DNA of 64,000 nucleotides from Rosa chinensis (Eukaryota > Streptophyta > Magnoliopsida > Rosales > Rosaceae). The notes below the pieces were generated by a model. The model made no database searches and was not told the origin of the DNA. It saw only the letters and a program-made list of their open reading frames with translations. A program made the position numbers and the translations under genes. The stretch lies in the NCBI RefSeq assembly GCF_002994745.2, contig NC_037090.1:20510001-20574000 (forward strand). The letters run 5' to 3'. Below are positions 22,442 to 34,538 of the stretch, piece after piece. How positions within the stretch are numbered: position 1 is the stretch's first letter; every line of letters starts with the position of its first letter.

Positions 22442-23691
22442 AGAAAAAGAAATTCATCTACCAATTATTTACTATACAAAGACACATGAGAAGGTACAAA
22501 TGTTTTGTTTTTTATAAAAATAAAAAGAACTTTTTCTTCAATGTGGCTCTCCCTCGTGAGAACCCTAGTGACATCATCTTCAATGTCAAGCACGTTAAAT
22601 ATAATTTTGTCCTTGATTTTATCTGCTGCGATTACCAAATCGATTACGAGTTCCAACATGAAGTGCAACATCCTTGCTCTCATGGTGGTTCCATCGTCTG
22701 CCAATGGTCAATGGATGTGGGTTTATTATGGAAGGTTTGGTGGTTTGGTCACTAACTGCTATAGCAGGCGAAGGCGATTACCGTGGAGGAAATTGAAGGG
22801 CGGTCATCTTTGTCATTGTGGTAGATCACATCAGATGACATCAAAAGTGGTGCTGGCATCACACTCATGGCTGAAGATGAACCAGACTTGGTTGACAACG
22901 GCAGCTGCAGGTGGTATAACTCCAAAGTGGTCCACGATCAAATATGATGGCAAAAGAACGGCCCATGGTGGTGCTAAGGCTCTGATTCACCGTGCAGCAC
23001 CTATCACCAAATACCACCGCCACCCAGCCAAGAGCCAAGCAAGCTGCACCATCAGCACTAGAGAAACTAGTAAGGATAACAAGAGGCAAACCAAAGACCA
23101 CAAATGACTCCATTGAGCGGAGTAGGTACAAGGTACGACAAACTAAAGAGGTCTTGTTTTCCTAAAACCTAGCAGAGCTAGGTAAAAAAGATTTTTTTTC
23201 CTATATGAGTATCACGTCTCGAACCAAGTGGAGGTGAGATTAGATACCTAACAAGGAATCCGAGGTGTGAGTGTTACAAAGCAGAATGTAAATAAGCTCT
23301 TCCTTTTAGGCTCGTCCAACCCATTTATGGCTCGATAAATTCTTAGTACTTTTCTACAAAAGATATTAGAGATGGGCAGTGGCGGACTCATAAATTTATT
23401 TATGTGGGGGCGAACTTGAAGTGTAATAGCCAATAAAATTGAAGACTTTACTACCACATAATCGAAAGATAAAGTTTTGTCATTTGAGAAAATCTACAAA
23501 AGAAGCTATAAGAAAAGAGTAATTAAAATGAACTTTATACACAAACAACATTTAACAATAAAGAGAAAAATCTACAGTATTGATAAATTGTGTATAAGAC
23601 TGCATGTTTGTTTATTTATGGAATTTGGGAGCTTTCTTCACGTCATTAATCATCTCTATAAGAATATAGGTCAAGCTTTTATGTTTATTCT
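22442..23691. other. Unassigned region with a 200-codon ORF
   Basis: The plus-strand ORF at 22505-23107 has no domain I recognise. A minus-strand frame at 22704-22465 reads an acidic peptide (IFNVLDIEDDVTRVL) that looks as protein-like as the plus frame. Neither has a family assignment, and neither is called a gene. From 23140 to 23691 the sequence is AT-rich and contains the string gggcagtggcggactcataa, a pattern often seen at transposon ends. Confidence 0.4.
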
Positions 23692-24201
23692 TGTACCTAC
23701 ATGTGCCAGAACGAGCATAATTAGTTATAATGAGCCACGCTCATTGTATCGCCAGAGGTACCGACTCCCACCAAAGGGGTGACCTGCGAAGGCACGGCCG
23801 GCCGGGCTACCGCTCGAGCCCTGGATCGCCTCCAGATCACCGCTGACGCGCCGCCACGCGCCGCGTCAAGATAGCATCAGAAGCTCCAGACGCTGGGAAT
23901 CGAAGCACATCAGTCCCACATCGGAAACAAGAAAAAGATCAACCTTTTCCTCACCTATAAAAGGTTCTCTCCTCTCTCCCCTCATTAATTATGCAATTAC
24001 TACTCATTTATTGTTATGCTGCCCATATACAGTGACTGACTTAGGCATCGGAGAAGTGAAGACCGCCCAACGCGGTCTCCCTCTGACGCCCTGTCTCTCG
24101 TGTTGCAGTAAACGGAAGTCACCTAAGCCTCGGAGTAGTGGTCCGCCCATCGGACCCGAGTTAAACAAAGAGCCGGCTACCGCCGGACTTGAGCATCAAC
24201 A
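23692..24201 (+). repeat. 5' LTR of the Tat element
   Basis: 510 bases, TG...CA, matching the 3' LTR. It contains the promoter-like ctataaaag at 23955-23963 and a highly conserved R-U5 part with gcatcggagaagtgaagacc and the string gtctctcgtgttgcagtaaa. Confidence 0.95.
23955..23963 (+). promoter_or_regulatory. TATA box in the 5' LTR
   Basis: ctataaaag lies about 260 bases into the LTR, the expected place for the element promoter. The 3' LTR carries a one-base variant, ctataaaat. Confidence 0.6.
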
Positions 24202-24218
24202 TTGGCGCCGTCTGTGGG
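24202..24218 (+). other. Primer-binding site
   Basis: TTGGCGCCGTCTGTGGG directly follows the LTR end. It is a typical gypsy primer site complementary to a host tRNA 3' end. I do not assign the tRNA. Confidence 0.8.
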
Positions 24219-24254
24219 AAGCCTTGAACAAAAGGTCATCCCGCCACAATCACC

Positions 24255-27200
24255 ATGACTAACGATAGCGGGGGAACGCTGAAGAGCAGGCAGATCAATC
24301 CGCCATTCCCCAACCCACCAACCCAGCGGTAGGCATCAACCGTGTGTTATTCACCACCCCGGTCAACCCCGGCGGTGAGACAAACCCAAGTAGCAGCCGC
24401 CCACCAGCCCAAGACCTCGCCTCTCTATATGAGCTGGCACTGGCGGATCTGCACAAGGCGAACAGAGAGCGTGAACAAGAACGCAAGGAAAAGGCCGAGG
24501 CCCAAAGGCAAGTGTCCACGCTTGTGTCCCTCTTTGATGTGCTAAAGAAAACGCTGGAGGAAACCGCCAACCCGGCACGAAGCGAGCAGTCACGAAGCAC
24601 CAGGCACAGCCGACCTGGTACAGGAGCATTGATACCAGCACCAGTTGTGCATATGCAGGTCCCGCTGCACCCACCAGAGCTAGCAGGCATGGGACCACCC
24701 CCTATACCCCAGCTAATGTTGGAACAGGAGGCAGAGTCATCACTGCACACCCACCGCTCGAGACCTCGGGCAAGAACAGAGGGAAACCCACCCGCTCCCA
24801 GGCGAGGATCAGTTCAGTGGAGTACCCGGCTAGACCCCGCCGGCTATGCAACCGCTCAAATACTAGAAAGGATGCAGCAGTTGGAACAAAGGTTAATCCG
24901 GGCGGAATCAGGGACCCCAGCACCAACTTCAAATCCACTTTTCGAGTCTAGGCCAGGACTATTCACCGCTACAATTTTGCTGGCTGTCAGACCGGCGTAT
25001 GCAAAGACCCCAAAAATGTCACATTACAGCGGTAAGACTGATCCCTTCGTCCATATGGACACCTTCAAGAAAGTCACCAACAACAAGGGATTCGATGACG
25101 CCACCCTGTGCCACTTGTTCAGCGAAACGCTGGACAATGAGGCAATGAATTGGTTCTTCGAATGCCCCTCGGGATCCATTGACTCATTCCAGGCATTATC
25201 GCACGCTTTCCTTTCCCGGTTCATCCTACTGTCCGCCGGGCACCACAATACAAGCCAACTGTTCAACGTCAAGCAGGGTACGGAGGAGACACTGAAGGCA
25301 TTCGTCACAAGGTGGCGAGCAGCAGCATCTCAGTGCCGTGATCTTGATAAAACAATGGCTTCGGCAGCTTTTAAGCAGGGACTCCTCAAAGGTCCATTTC
25401 TCTATCACCTCAACTACAATCATCCAAATGCGGTATACGACCACCTCATGAGTGAGGCGGTCATTCATGCCCAAGCAGAATTCATCACATACGGAGAAAC
25501 CCCACCACCACCACCAGCACTAATAAAGTCGACACAACCCTCCTCCAGTCAGCAGGGGACCACTAACAAAACCTCCACACCGCCAACTGACAAGAAGAGG
25601 GAGTGGCAGCAGGGCCAGTACCAGAATAAGCGGCAGAAGGACCAACACTACAAGGGAAACCGCCCATCCCATGGGGACAACCGCAACAAACATACGGAGT
25701 CTTCCCAGCGGTATGCAGTATTTACAGTCCTCACGGCCTCGTATGAAGAAAATTACAATCAGTGCAAGGATCAGATCCCACCGTTGCCCCCGGGAAAATA
25801 CCCAAAAACGAGAAAGCCAAGAAACACCGGCAGGTGGTGCAAATACCACGAGGACTGCGGTCATAATACCAACAGCTGCAACGCCCTCAAAACAGCCATT
25901 GAGACCTTGTACCGTGATGGCAAGCTTGAACAGTTCAAGGTGCGCCAACCCCCACCTGTGATCGCCGACATTGAGCCCATGGGCCGCATCAACACAATCG
26001 ACGGAGGTGCTCCAATCACCAACATGTCTCACAGAGCTAGAAAGCGTTATGCGCGAGCTAATCACCCAAAGGAAGTCTGCAACATCTGCTACGAAAGATC
26101 CGCCAAACTCCCAAGGTCTGGTTGGGAGCCTATTACCTTCTCAGAGGAGGAGGAACGCGGAGTACATCTGCCCCATGATAATCCCTTCTTGATCGACGCT
26201 ATTCTGGGCAAAATGTCAGTGGGAAGAATCCTAGTTGATAGCGGGTCCGCTGTTAACGTTATATTCAGTGGTTGTTACAACGACCTCAAGCGGAATAGAA
26301 AATTGCTCCAAGATCATGAACCACTGCTCAGCTTCTCCGGTGATGTCACGCAACCGCTGGGCTCTGACTATATGCGGCTAGTTATCGGTGCTAGTCCATG
26401 TATGGCCGAAATACATGTGGAGTTCATAATTGTCGATTGTTTCAGCTCATATAACGCCATCATTAGTCGGCCAGCGCTCAACAAACTCAAGTGCATCATC
26501 GTCGGGTACATGCTGCTCATGAAGTTCCCCACACCCAACGGTACAGGCTGTGTCAGGGGAAGTCAACAGTTGACACGCGAGTGTTATTCTACTACTATAG
26601 CACAATCAACCCGCCGCCATGAGATCCTAGCGGTAGGCTGTCAGGCACCGCCACCAAACATTTTTGAGGACCCCAGGGAAGACGAAAAGAAGTACGTAAG
26701 GAAGGAGCCGGTCAACCCAGAAACATCACTGAGGGTTGTCAGCATCTCGGACGAGCACCCTGAGCTAACAGTCCGCATAGGCGCTCAATTCGACCCAAAG
26801 CTGGCGGCGGAGCTCACTCAGTTCCTACGTGACAACGCTACGGTCTTTGCCTGGTCATATGCAGACATGCCAGGTATCTCCTCTGAAATCATCTCACACA
26901 AGTTGAGCATCAAACCATCCTTCTATCCTATCAAACAGAAACACAAAGCCTTCGACGAAGAGAAGTACCGTGCTATAAGAGAGGAGGTTGCCAAGCTCCA
27001 GGGCATTGGGTTCATCTGCCAGGTCATCTATCCCCAGTGGATTTCCAACCTGGTTATGGTCAAAAAGGCCAGCGGCAGGTAGAGGATGTGCGTCGACTTC
27101 AAAAATCTTAACAAAGCATGCCCGAAAGACAGCTTCCCACTACCCCGCATCAATCAACTCGTTGATGCAACCGCTGGACACGAGCTCCTCAGCATGATGG

Positions 27201-27895
27201 ATGCTTTCTCCGGCTATAACCAGATCAGGATGCATCCTGATGACCAGGAGTGCACCACCTTCACCACCGACAAAGGCCTGTATTGTTACAATGTGATGCC
27301 TTTCGGTTTGAAGAATGCAGGGGCAACTTATCAGCGGCTGATGAACGCCATGTTCGCCGAACATCTGGGCAAGATAATCGAGGTCTACGTAGACGACATG
27401 TTGATCAAGAGTAAAAAGGCCAGCGGACATGTGGCAAACCTAAAAATCATAATAACCATCCTCCTGACCTATGGCATGCGCCTCAACCCAGAAAAATGTT
27501 TCTTTGGCGTCACCGCCAGCAAATTTCTGGGGTATATTGTCAGTGAGCGGGCCATCGAGGCCAACCCTGACAAGGTGCAAGCCATCCTCAACTTGAAGAA
27601 CCCGGAATGGAAGGTGCACGTCCAATGCCTCCAGGGCAAGCTAACCGCCCTATCTCAATTCATCTCCAGACTGACCGACAGGTGTGCCCCATTTTTCAAA
27701 GTCCTTAAAACAACCCACAAGAAGGTCATCGATTGGAACCCAGAGTGCCAGGCGGCGTTCCAAGGCCTGAAGGAATACCTGGCGGCAGTTCCACTCCTCT
27801 CCATTCCTGTCCAAGGAGAAACATTATACATTTATCTAGCGGTATCTCAGTCAGCGGTGAGCTGCGCCATCGTCCGGCGGGAAGGCCAGGACTAG
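24255..27895 (+). pseudogene. Tat gag-protease-reverse transcriptase polyprotein, broken
   Basis: The likely start is ATG at 24255 (MTNDSGG). A missing base in the G-run at about 24268 moves the frame, and the main frame then runs from about 24275 to 27082. It holds the gag domain (around MNWFFECPSGSIDSFQ), a Cys/His motif CKYHEDCGHNTNSC (~residues 498-511 of the frame opening at 24344), and the protease site ILVDSGSAVNVIF. The reverse transcriptase starts with SIKPSFYPIKQKHKAF. A TAG at 27080-27082 replaces the conserved Trp codon expected before RMCVDF. The same frame resumes at 27083 and includes MDAFSGYNQI, FGLKNAGATYQRLMN and the catalytic YVDDMLIKS (27386-27397). It ends at 27895, shortly after the RNase H start (SAVSCAIVRREGQ). 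The polyprotein would form particles and copy element RNA. Confidence 0.9.
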
Positions 27896-27989
27896 CTCCC
27901 AGCCCAAAACCAAGATCGCTGTACCGCCTGGAACGGAAATAGTTACGGCCGAGGAGCCGGCTCCCCAACAATCAGACTGGAACCTACAT

Positions 27990-29678
27990 GTGGACAGTTC
28001 CGCTTCCGCCAAGGCCAGCGGCGCCGGAATCATCTTAATAGGACCAGGGGGGCTTAGTGTCGAATACGCGTTGAAATTCAACTTCAAAGCTTCTAACAAC
28101 ATGGCGGAATATGAGGCACTCATTGCCGGCCTACTCCTCGCCATTGATTCAGGGGCCGACAGTGTCAACATCTTCAGCGACTCTCAGTTGGTCGTTAACC
28201 AGGTCAACGACAGCTTTCAAGCCAAGGACCAGCAGTTAGCGGCATACTTAGGGTACGCCAAGACGCTGCTAAAAAAATTCAAGTTCCACACCATCACACA
28301 AATCCCCAGGGAAAAGAACGCCAAGGCTGATTCTCTAGCAAGACTGGCAACCGCCTGGCCACACCAGAGTCCAGCGGACACAAGGGTAGAGTCTCTGGAC
28401 AGGCCAAGTATCACAAAAACCCTGGCGGAGATCTTTAACATTGAGGCCAATCCTAGCTGGATGGACGAAATTATTCAGTACAAGCGCAACGGGACATTGC
28501 CAGAGGACAAGATCAAGGCGCGACAGCTCCAGCGGAGAGCAACCCGTTACAACATGCAGAGCGGCGAACTTTATCGCCAAGGATTCACTCACCCCAACCT
28601 CCACTGTTTAACCCTAGAGGAGGGAAAGGTCGTACTGGAGACAATACATGGCGGGGAATGCGGAAATCATTCAGGCGCCAGATCCTTGGCTAATCGCACA
28701 ATGCGACAAGGCTACTTTTGGCCTACGCTTGGTGATGACGCCCGGCGGATATCAAAATCTTGTCACAAATGCCAACAATATGCTGATCTTCCACATGCCC
28801 CGGCGGAACCTCTGTCGGTTATCGTCAGTCCCTGGATTCACTCAATGTGGGGCCTGGACTTGATGGGAAAATTCCAAACCGCCAAAGGTCAGTTCAAATA
28901 CATCATTGTCGCCATCGACTACAACAGCAAATGGATAGAGGCGGAGCCTTTGACGGTAATAACTACCGCCAAGGTAATTCACTTCCTCTGGAAGAACATC
29001 TATTGCCGCTACGGTATCCCGCATGCAATCATCACAGACAACGGCACACAGTTCAACAATACGGAACTCATCTCTTTCACCGCCAACCTGGGCACCAAGA
29101 TGCGTTTTGCATCAATCGCTCACCCCCAAACCAACGGCCAGGTCGAAGCGGCAAACAAGATAATCAAGAAACTGTTACAGAAGAAGCTTGACAAGGCCAA
29201 GGGTTTGTGGGGGGAGAAGCTCCCGGAAGTTCTATGGGCCATCAGAACAACCCCAACTTCCGCCACAGGTGAAACCCCTTTTTGTATGATGTTCGGAACT
29301 GAGGCTGTCCTGCCTATCAAGGTAACCCAACCAACCGCTAGGGTCGAAGGCTACTACCCCGAGACCAACAGCGACGACGTTAACCTCGACAGGGATCTCC
29401 TAGAGGAAAAGCGAGACGCAGCCCATTTGCGCAATCTCCAGAACAAGCGACGGGTATCGCGTTTCTACAACGCCAGGGTCAAAGCCCGCAACCTCCAACT
29501 GGGGGACTGGGTAATGAAAGAAGTCATACCACCGCCAACAAAACTCCGCCCAACTTGGGAAGGTCCATACAAAATTGTAGAGGTCGTTAGCCCAGGCACC
29601 TTCTACTTAATGGACAAGGATGGCGTCACAATGACCCACCCTTGGAATACCGAACACCTTCGGTATTACTACAAATAG
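27990..29678 (+). pseudogene. Tat archaeal-type RNase H and integrase (open frame, start lost)
   Basis: This is a 562-codon open frame. The first ~140 residues are the second, archaeal-type RNase H: HVDSSAS (Asp, its codon just upstream), MAEYEALIAG (Glu) and FSDSQLVVNQ (Asp). Integrase follows, with a His/Cys zinc domain (HGGECGNHSG...CHKCQQYA), the core aspartates in WGLDLMGKF and ITDNGTQF, the Glu in HPQTNGQVEAANK, and a basic C-terminal domain ending WNTEHLRYYYK. The frame is no longer joined to reverse transcriptase. Between 27880 and 27960 most of the first RNase H and its connector are missing, and the frame shifts. The integrase itself looks intact, but without its polyprotein start it probably cannot be made normally. 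Confidence 0.9.
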
Positions 29679-30380
29679 TCATTCCGCTACCCAAGAGCAT
29701 CTTGACTTAGCTAAATTTTTGTTCAATATTTAGCTAAGGGAAGCTACCCAACGGGTACGACCTCGCTTTTGTAAACGCTGTTCAGACAGCTATCAATGAA
29801 ACGAGGAATTATTCAAACCATTGTTACCAAGTCTAGCACTGGGGGCAACTGGCAACGCCAGTCAGCGGACTACGTCGGCTACATTGTGCACTTGGACCAA
29901 TTTTAATTCCTTTAATGTTTCATTCATGGCCAAAAGCAAGTGTCAAGACCTCTAGCGGTACACACATTATCACAAACAAAAAGAAAAAAGCAAAGTATAG
30001 GAGCTTAGGTTCCGAAACTTCATTTATATCCCAAGTGAAGTACATCAAAAATTTATGCCTTAGCGGCTACAACAACTTTCCTACTCCTATTTTCAGGGGT
30101 TGGCAGGGTTGGCGAGGTCGACTCCGCTACCTTCGGTATCTCCACTGACGGCCTACGGCGGATGGGAACGGCTCGTCTGGTCGGACCCTCGGGCTGTGGG
30201 ACTGGGGGTCTCTATTATGCCATCCGCCTGGGTGTGGGCCGCCAAGAACCCAGCACGAGAGACCTCAGACTGGGAAGGCGTCCGCTGAGAGTCGCCCTCT
30301 GGAAGTCCGCCACTCTCCCCGCTACCCGAGCAGGCTCCTTCAACCTGACCAGGGGCGGTGCTTGTTGTAGGCGGAGCTTC
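29679..30380 (+). other. Start of the long 3' non-coding region of the Tat element
   Basis: No sense ORF is found. Plus-strand frames around 30100-30460 are GC-rich low-complexity readings opposite the end of the antisense gene. Confidence 0.6.
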
Positions 30381-32817
30381 CTACGATGGCTGGATGACCG
30401 GCATCGACGCTTTCGCCGAGTCGATGGCCCCCTTCTGCTGCAGCATTTCCACATTAGCTAGGGCACCGGCCTTTGCTGCTTCGGTCAGCTCCTTCTTGTA
30501 CTCCGCCGTCTGCTTGTATGACTCAACAGCGGCGGCTGCAGCACGGCTCCCCTCAGCCTCCAGGCGAGCGACTTCACCTTCTAGCCGCTTAACCTCGGCC
30601 TGTTTGGCGGCGGACTCCCGCTGAAGAATCTCAACCTTCTTATCCTTGGCGGCCATCCGATCCCGCAACAGGGACATGTCTTGCTCCAACTTGGCGAACT
30701 GTTCGTTCCGCTCCAAGTGCCGCTCAATGGCAACGTTCAGCTTGCCACGGGCGTCTGCCGCATCGCAGTCGGCCTTTGTCAAGCGTCACTCGACATCAGC
30801 CAACTTTTCCTGGGCCTTCCCCAAGTCCCTCTGTAGGCCCGCCACCTCCTCCCTGAGCTCCCGCTCAACCAGGGGCTGTTTTGACGCCTCCTGGAACATC
30901 TCATGTAGCCCAACAACGACGTGCCCAAAGGCTGTGCTGAAGGGCGATTCGCTGACGGCAGTCGACCGAACAATACCCTCCAGGCCGCCGAACCCCAACC
31001 GCTCACAAAGGTGATACAGGAAGTCCTGTTCACCGTCGTTGAGGAACTCGGCGTAAGCGGCAAACGAGTCCAAGCCGCTTGTACCCACCGCTTTCGCCAC
31101 GTCAGCGGGAGCCTCGGGCGGAGCCTGCCTCGACTTATTCGGCTGCTCGCGGGCCTCGGTTACCTCCACTTCCTCCTCTTCCTTGCCCGAGTCGGGTTGA
31201 CGGCGTTTCCGCTGAAGCACCCGCTTGCTTCCAGCAGTAGCAGGCCTCGAACCCCCAGTCGGCGGCTCCAACCCCGCTATGGTGACACCCTCCGTTGGGC
31301 GCGCTGCCTTCTTCGACACCCCGCGCCGTATTGCCGGCGCTCTCTCTTTCCGCGGCGCCGCCTCGCTCGCCACGCCGGTCCCCTCCTGAACAGTGGGCAA
31401 CCCGTCACCACCAAGGTGGGATTGGTGCGACATTGGCAGCACCACTGGAACCTCGGACGGGCTCAGCGCCAGCGTCTCCGGGTTCACCACCTTCTTCTGA
31501 GCCGCCAGCCTAGACGCATACATGGATTCCAGGAAGTTGTTGATTTCAGCGCGGTCCATGGCTTTCGCGAAGGCGTCACGGCTCGCTTTGTTCCCCGGCG
31601 GAGTTTCTAAAAAAAAAAAAGAGAAGTAACAAACCAATCAGCATGACAATATCACCAAGGGTGTGATCTAGTGGAGGGTACTTACCAACGGCACGAGTTA
31701 GTTGCTGATCCACCAGCAACTCCCAGCCTGTAAGGAGACGGAAGTCCAGCAAGTTGCGATTCCACCAACAACCCCTGATGCGTGCCACGCGGCACTCTTC
31801 CTCACGAGTCAGGTTGTACCGCAACCCCGCTACACAAAAAGGTCATTATCAGTACAGGATACAAGGCTGTGTAAAAAAAAAAAAAAAAATTAGAGGAAAC
31901 CCCGCCAGTGAAGTTCAGCGGAAGCGGCAAACAACCTCGAATGGGCTGAAACTCTGACTTAATTCTAAACGTCGGCTCCCCCTCATTCGACCCCACTTGG
32001 TACTCCCACCCCGTCGTGGCAACACAGAAGGTACCCCGCCAGTAGGATATGGAATCCCTCAGATTCTCGATCAACTTAGGCGCTCCTTGGAGGCGACTCA
32101 GGTTTACCTGCCCTCTGCAACCATGGCGTTTCACATACACCAGTTCGTAGAAGTGCAGCACCTCCGCCACAGTCGGTCCCTCACAACCGGACAACCGCCA
32201 CAGCGAGTTCAGCGCCAGCATCAACCGCCACATGTTGGGGCAGATTTGCCCAAAAGCAACGCCAAACTCGCACACCAGGATATGAAGGTTGGGCACCAGC
32301 GGGAAGGTCACTCCCTCGCGGAATATAGCCTCGTGCACGGCGGCGTGGCCCACTGGCAGGATCGAAGCCTTCTCTTCCACCGTTGGCGGACCCAGCTTCA
32401 CCACGCCGGGCAACCGGAACACCCGCTTCAGCCTGTTGACGGCAACAGCAGTCATCCTACCTCCCGCCTCGTCAACGGGGTCCCGTCCTCGAACACCCAC
32501 GCCGACTCGGTATCCTCCCCCGCTACACCTCCCCCCCCAGCGGAACCGCTGGCGGCACTATTTCTTTCTAGGCGCTCTTCGTGCATAGTATGAGCAGTGG
32601 CAGCCTCCCCCGCCCTAGAACTCTCCGGACGCGATGCACGACCCATAACTACGTCCCACAGTATGGTCTGTAGCGGCTCGACCTCTAGCGGTTCTGGCAG
32701 TGAGGTTCCTGCACGGGTAGATGGATGCAACGAGTCAATAAAATTTCTATCCGCCGCGCTGAACGACACTTCAGATTCGGAATCCTCACTGCTCGAAATC
32801 TCTATGACGCCGGCCAT
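30381..32817 (-). pseudogene. Antisense gene of the Tat element (gypsy-type 'Transposase_28' protein), broken
   Basis: Read on the minus strand it begins MAGVIEISSSEDSESEVSF at 32817. An acidic N-terminus is followed, after a one-base shift near 32470, by a globular domain (EGVTFPLVPNLHILVCEFG, ICPNMWRLMLALNSLW, LRDSISYWRGTFCVA). I recognise this as the plant 'putative gypsy type transposon' domain. Two short introns are likely: 31900-31830 (gtttcc...tgtgtag) and a second one with donor gtaagtaccc near 31688 and acceptor tttttttag near 31610. The last exon has a Lys/Arg-rich linker and a long coiled coil (FAKLEQDMSLLRDRMAAKD...). A TGA at 30788-30786 interrupts it where the frame otherwise continues to 30381. 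Antisense genes in this position are known in Tat elements such as Grande; their function is unknown. Confidence 0.8.
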
Positions 32818-33640
32818 CCCGAAACCCTAAAACCCAAATCAGTTAGCTCACACAAGATCTAACCTATCCCTATATCAGTCAGTGCCCAAGAACATCAACA
32901 ACACTCAACCTAGAAAATACCAAAACAAGAACAAACGCACTCAAACCCAAATTCAACCATCTAGAAAATCCCTAAAAACCCCAATTCTGTCAAACACAGC
33001 AACCCATCCCCAAACCCACTCACACCCTCACAGGACGTCAACAAAGAACATATCACAGGAACACCCAAAACCCAAAAAATTGCCATGGCAGACATCCAAT
33101 GAAACAGGGATATAAGTCAGAATACCAACCTCAACGATGGAGTCTCTGATAGCGGTGACATCACTTGTCTTCGGGGCCGGAGGTCGTCGGTTCTTCCACG
33201 TACGAAATCTCGGCAATATTGCCTCAACCTTCTTCTCCGATCTCAGACGCAGAAAGCTTGAAGACGACGAAGTACAGTTCAAAGTTTAGAGCAAAGTGTC
33301 AAATATGCTAACTTCCCCCCTTTTATGTCAATGTCAAACAGTCCTACGCCGTCCGTTGAAAAACGACATCAGATGTCAGCCGTACACGTGTCCCACAACT
33401 ACAGTTACTCTCCGGATTAACCGAGGCGTCGCCTCAGTTACAAAATCCATCATTACTCAACATTAATGGCGAGGAGACGGCTAGGCGGAGGAGACACGCC
33501 TCCGCACGCTAACCCTTTAGGGGTTCGCCACGTGTCCGCACGCTAACCCTTTACGGGTTCGCCACGTGTCAACCACCATCAGACGAAGTGCCTAGTAGAA
33601 GCCACCACTTTTGGGAAGAAGAGGCCAATCGTCGGAGGAA
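32818..33640. other. Region upstream of the antisense gene inside the Tat element
   Basis: The minus frame at 33282-33028 (84 codons) may include a 5' exon of the antisense gene, because the string gttggtattctgac next to CCATCGTTGAG looks like a splice donor. Two copies of the string cacgtgtc with ctaaccctttaggggttcgc or a variant lie at about 33510-33570. Confidence 0.4.
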
Positions 33641-33925
33641 TCCGCTGAGCGAAACCCCGCTAGCGGAACTTCTCACTAGTCATCTTCCAAGTGTAGAAGT
33701 CAGCTGAGCGAAACCCCGCTAGCGGAACTTCTCACTAGTCATCTTCCAAGTGTAGAAGTCAGCTGAGCGAAACCCCGCTAGCGGAACTTCTCACTAGTCA
33801 TCTTCCAAGTGTCGAAGTCCGCTGAGCGAAACCCTGCTAGCGGAACTTCTCACTTGTCATCTTCCAAGTATCGAGATCACCGCTGAGCGAAACCCCGCCA
33901 GTGGAACCTCTCACTTGATACTCGT
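33640..33925. repeat. Five ~60-bp tandem repeats in the 3' region of the Tat element
   Basis: The string gctgagcgaaacccc (or a one-base variant) recurs at about 33644, 33703, 33764, 33823 and 33883. Each is followed by gctagcggaacttctcac (or variant) and catcttccaagtgt. The first three copies are nearly identical, the last two diverge, and a weaker sixth copy follows to about 33970. Confidence 0.9.
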
Positions 33926-34518
33926 CGAAGTCTCCTATGAGCGAATCCCCGCTAGGAAAACTTCCACTCGTCAACTTGCAAGGGGCAGCCTCAGCTACAC
34001 GTGACACTACCGGCAGAACCCCCTCCATCTTGCAAACCCCGTGTGTTGCTAAGCGCAACTCTGCTCAATAACTACCACCAAACACGTCTACACGACGCTG
34101 TTTCCTGCTACATCCAGCAGGGGGTATTCGCCAGCGGCGAATCCCTAGGCTACGCCTCCCTCTGACAATGACCGCCACGCGGCGTTACTGTCGGATCATC
34201 CCTACGGGACACGGGGACTTGTCAATAGTCTACGACGACCCTGATCAGGTACGTTGACCCCTGTCACCCGGGTACTAAGATTGGGCTCGCTACCCAACAC
34301 CCTCAACAAATAATTTACCGACCATCCGGAGGTTCGTCTTGGCTAGGGAGTGGGGGACTCCCTGGCGGGCTTGGCACGGGCCCACCCGAAAGGGTATAAA
34401 GCGTTCGCTCAGTAAATCCATGGTTGACAACGCACTGACGCTAATTATGCTGTTGCAAGTCTAGCGGAAGTAACGCTTCACACCGCCGATCAACTCCCCA
34501 ACCAAGATTGCCCTCCTT

Positions 34519-34538
34519 GACTGGGGACTTGGGGGACT
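34519..34538 (+). other. Polypurine tract region
   Basis: gactggggacttgggggact immediately precedes the TG of the 3' LTR. It is the usual primer site for plus-strand DNA synthesis. Confidence 0.7.

Noticed and set aside
22505..23107. 200-codon plus-strand ORF next to the plastid insert
   Set aside because: Composition is irregular and no family is recognised; the minus strand looks equally coding. Left as unassigned.
25520..26065. 181-codon and similar minus-strand ORFs opposite the Tat gag-pol frame
   Set aside because: Shadows of the sense coding frame; no conserved domain. The true antisense gene of the element is at 30381-32817.
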